Assembly (NCBI GenBank): GCA_028554755.1
Contig: JAPTOF010000002.1
Coordinates: 13,689,001-13,753,000, forward strand
DNA: 64,000 nucleotides
Origin: Cordia subcordata
Taxonomy: Eukaryota; Streptophyta; Magnoliopsida; Boraginales; Cordiaceae
Direction of reading: 5' to 3'
Shown here: positions 62,097-64,000 of the stretch, piece after piece
How the letters are laid out: every line of letters starts with the position of its first letter
Numbering within the stretch: the first letter of the stretch is position 1
The notes under the pieces: model-generated
What the model saw: only the letters and a program-made list of their open reading frames with translations
What the model was told of the DNA's origin: nothing
Database searches by the model: none
Program-made: the position numbers and the translations under genes

Positions 62097-62116
62097 ACAC
62101 CCCCAAACCTTCTCCT
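62097..62116 (-). other. Polypurine tract of the right-edge gypsy element
   Basis: Minus-strand purine-rich aaggtttgggggtgt immediately upstream of the LTR start TGATG. A similar sequence (ggtttgagggtgtggg) recurs near 63005-63020, 0.9 kb upstream. Confidence 0.65.
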
Positions 62117-63481
62117 TGCTTGTCCTCAAGCAAGCTTAATCTTAAATTTTATCTCTAAAGCTAATACAATGGATTGCCTAAAGGATTGACTCGCTATCAG
62201 TATTAGTTTGAGACGCATGAAGGGGCATTCCTATTGTGAAGAGATCCCTAAGCCTCTTTGGATCTTCCCTCTACTCATAGGGGATCTCGTTCCTCATGGG
62301 AATTTCCCAAGTAGCCAATCCACCACAAGCCTAGGATTCTAACTCACACACTCGGGATATTGATATTTCGTGCTCCCTCAACTGACATGGCCTCCCTAAC
62401 ATACACCAAGCCTCAAAGATAAGAAGAGAGAGTATACAAACACAATGGCTTTTTATAAGCCTTATTCGCATGTCTACAAAGATGATAACTTGTGCTAAGT
62501 TGACATTGTGTCACTTATGCACTTATTCACTAACTTTTAGGTGCCTTTGGCTTTTTCTCTTTTCACTTCATAGATTTTTGCACCTTTTGCCCTTCTTTTT
62601 TTTTTCAATTTCAATTGCTTTGTATTGTGTTCTCAAAAAGGAAGAAAAAGAAAGGCTTAGGCATATCAACAAGAACCAATCAAAGAAGAGGCACTCACAT
62701 TAATAACCCTTTTTCAACACTCTTTCCTACCAAGCTATGGGGTGGCTACAAGGGTTATTCTTTTAAGGTTCTCACTCCCCACAACTTTTAAGGGCATCCC
62801 CTCCAAGACTTAGTTTTCAAACCACTCTATTTATTCCCCCACAATGTCTCTCATCTTCATAAATCAATAGAGTTAATCACAAAAGGCAACACAATGATCA
62901 ACAAAGAAATAAATGACTCTCTATGCATCAAAATTGAAAATTTTTCACCATTTTTATGCATGATGCAATCTACCCTAAGCAAGATATAACAAGAAAACCA
63001 AACTCCCACACCCTCAAACCTAAACTTTGCTTGTTCTCAAGCAAAAAGAGCAAAGCACAACAAAAAAAGCAAGTCGTCATTACAAAATAAGTAAGGGTGG
63101 TGGGGATAGGGTGCAAACAGGGGGAACAAGTGGAGAAAGGATAGATACAACCTTGCAGTTTCTTCAAAGCTTTCCATGCCAACTCTAAATCACCATACTA
63201 CTAACCTGTGACTCACAATTCATAAACACTCACAAAGAAAAACAAGCTTAGTAGCATTACTTATGCATACTTGCATTGGCATGTGCAATAATGAGTAGTG
63301 GTGTATCTTATGGGACAAAGGATTGGGATTCAACACTTTTGAGTTGGGTGCAAGAAAGATAAAAGAAAGAAAATAAAAAGAAACGAAAGTAAGACAAATG
63401 CAAAACTACAAAATTGAACCTAGGTTGCCTCCTAGTAGCGCTAACTACCAAGCCGTCAGCCAGGCAAATACCAGCTCATCT
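62117..63481 (-). other. Spacer between pol and LTR, right-edge gypsy element
   Basis: Non-coding on both strands apart from short frames. The 'tgcttgttctcaagcaa' type palindromic block near 63030 is echoed at about 62120-62136 (tgcttgtcctcaagcaag), showing an internal duplication of the sequence next to the polypurine tract. Confidence 0.5.
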
Positions 63482-63997
63482 TCAACTTCCATAGGCGGGA
63501 TCCTGAAGCTTTAAAACCTCCACACGAGCTATGCTCGGATCATATGCGTGCTTCAGGCGTTGCCCATTCACCGTCAACTCTCGGCCATCCTTCAAGTCTT
63601 TAATCTTGACTGCTCCGAAAGGATAGGCAATCATCTCCTCATATGGACCATCCCATCTCGTCTTAAGCTTACTTGGAAAGAGTTTCAGTCGTGAGTTAAA
63701 CAACCAAACTTTATCAAAAAGAGAGAATGATTTCTTAATAATGTGTTTATCATGGATTCTCTTCATCCTATCCTTATAAAGTTTAGCGTTCTCATATGCC
63801 TCGAATCTAAGCTCTTCCAGTTCCGCTAGGTCTAGCCTCCTTTTCTCACCTGCTCTTGCCAGGTCAAAATTTAGGGTTTTGATTGCCCAATACGCTCTAT
63901 GCTCAAGTTCTACTGGCAAGTGACAAGCTTTACCGAAAACCAATCTATATGGAGACATACCAATAGGAGTCTTAAAGGCGGTACGGTAGGCCCACAA
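63482..63997 (-). CDS. Gypsy integrase C-terminal region (partial)
   Basis: Open through the window edge, 171 codons visible, stop at 63482. The start is [20 protein letters not shown] then [19 protein letters not shown], followed by a helical [20 protein letters not shown] stretch. The C-terminal module reads [21 protein letters not shown] and GAVKIKDL. This order (end of the catalytic core, linker, C-terminal DNA-binding fold) is typical of Athila/Tat-type Ty3/gypsy integrases. No stop or shift lies in the visible part, unlike the Tat copy at 43-54 kb, so this element may be younger. Catalytic residues lie outside the window. Confidence 0.88.
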   Translation of the reverse strand: MWAYRTAFKTPIGMSPYRLVFGKACHLPVELEHRAYWAIKTLNFDLARAGEKRRLDLAELEELRFEAYENAKLYKDRMKRIHDKHIIKKSFSLFDKVWLFNSRLKLFPSKLKTRWDGPYEEMIAYPFGAVKIKDLKDGRELTVNGQRLKHAYDPSIARVEVLKLQDPAYGS

Positions 63998-64000
63998 AGT

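Larger units (their letters stand above)
60325..64000 (-). mobile_element. 3' part of a gypsy retrotransposon (Athila/Tat-like), cut by window edge
   Basis: On the minus strand: the integrase C-terminus (from the window edge to 63482), a ~1.4-kb spacer, a polypurine tract, then a 1772-bp LTR ending at 60325. The 5' half and left LTR lie outside the window, so target duplication and intactness cannot be judged. Confidence 0.85.

Overview
This is nuclear DNA from a flowering plant, most likely a dicot. The evidence is AT-rich intergenic sequence, small exons with GT/AG introns, two plant-type nuclear genes and a heavy load of plant transposable elements. I see no bacterial operons, rRNA genes or organellar genes. 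The species cannot be named from the sequence alone.

Two host genes can be modelled fully. On the minus strand (14679 to 9113, four exons) lies a METHYL-CPG-BINDING DOMAIN 8-like gene. It encodes about 1246 residues with an AT-hook, an MBD split by intron 1, two C2H2 zinc fingers and a C-terminal zinc-ribbon-like motif. On the plus strand (22752 to 42494, eighteen coding exons, about 946 residues) lies the TPR subunit of transcription factor TFIIIC (GTF3C3 / TFIIIC102 / Sfc4 family). Every intron phase closes. The two genes are divergently transcribed about 8 kb apart. Intron 17 of the TFIIIC gene is 7.7 kb and holds a non-autonomous LTR element with an exact 5-bp target duplication, next to a captured exon-like fragment of a TTC1-type TPR gene. 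Introns 4 and 8 hold an LTR relic and a truncated LINE.

Left edge (1-8300): a decayed RPA1-like (replication protein A large subunit) pseudogene, then several foldback/MITE elements, including two diverged copies of one ~780-bp repeat. Between the host genes (14.8-21.7 kb): a tRNA-Phe-like relic, a ~1-kb non-autonomous Helitron with hairpin and CTAG end, a minisatellite, a 1735-bp solo LTR with CATGG target duplication, a 956-bp hAT-type element with an 8-bp target duplication, and a second minisatellite of similar unit.

Right part: a ~11-kb Ty3/gypsy element of the Tat lineage (43345-54335) with 520/522-bp LTRs and GTAGT target duplication. Its gag-pol is broken by stops and frameshifts. 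Between pol and the 3' LTR it carries an intron-containing gene on the opposite strand that resembles the 'putative gypsy type transposon' (Transposase_28) family plus a coiled coil. From 60325 to the window edge lies the 3' part of a second, minus-strand gypsy element (Athila/Tat-like integrase C-terminus, 1772-bp LTR), related to the solo LTR at 17.3 kb. The 54.4-60.3 kb stretch is AT-rich with foldback and microsatellite debris and no gene I can support.
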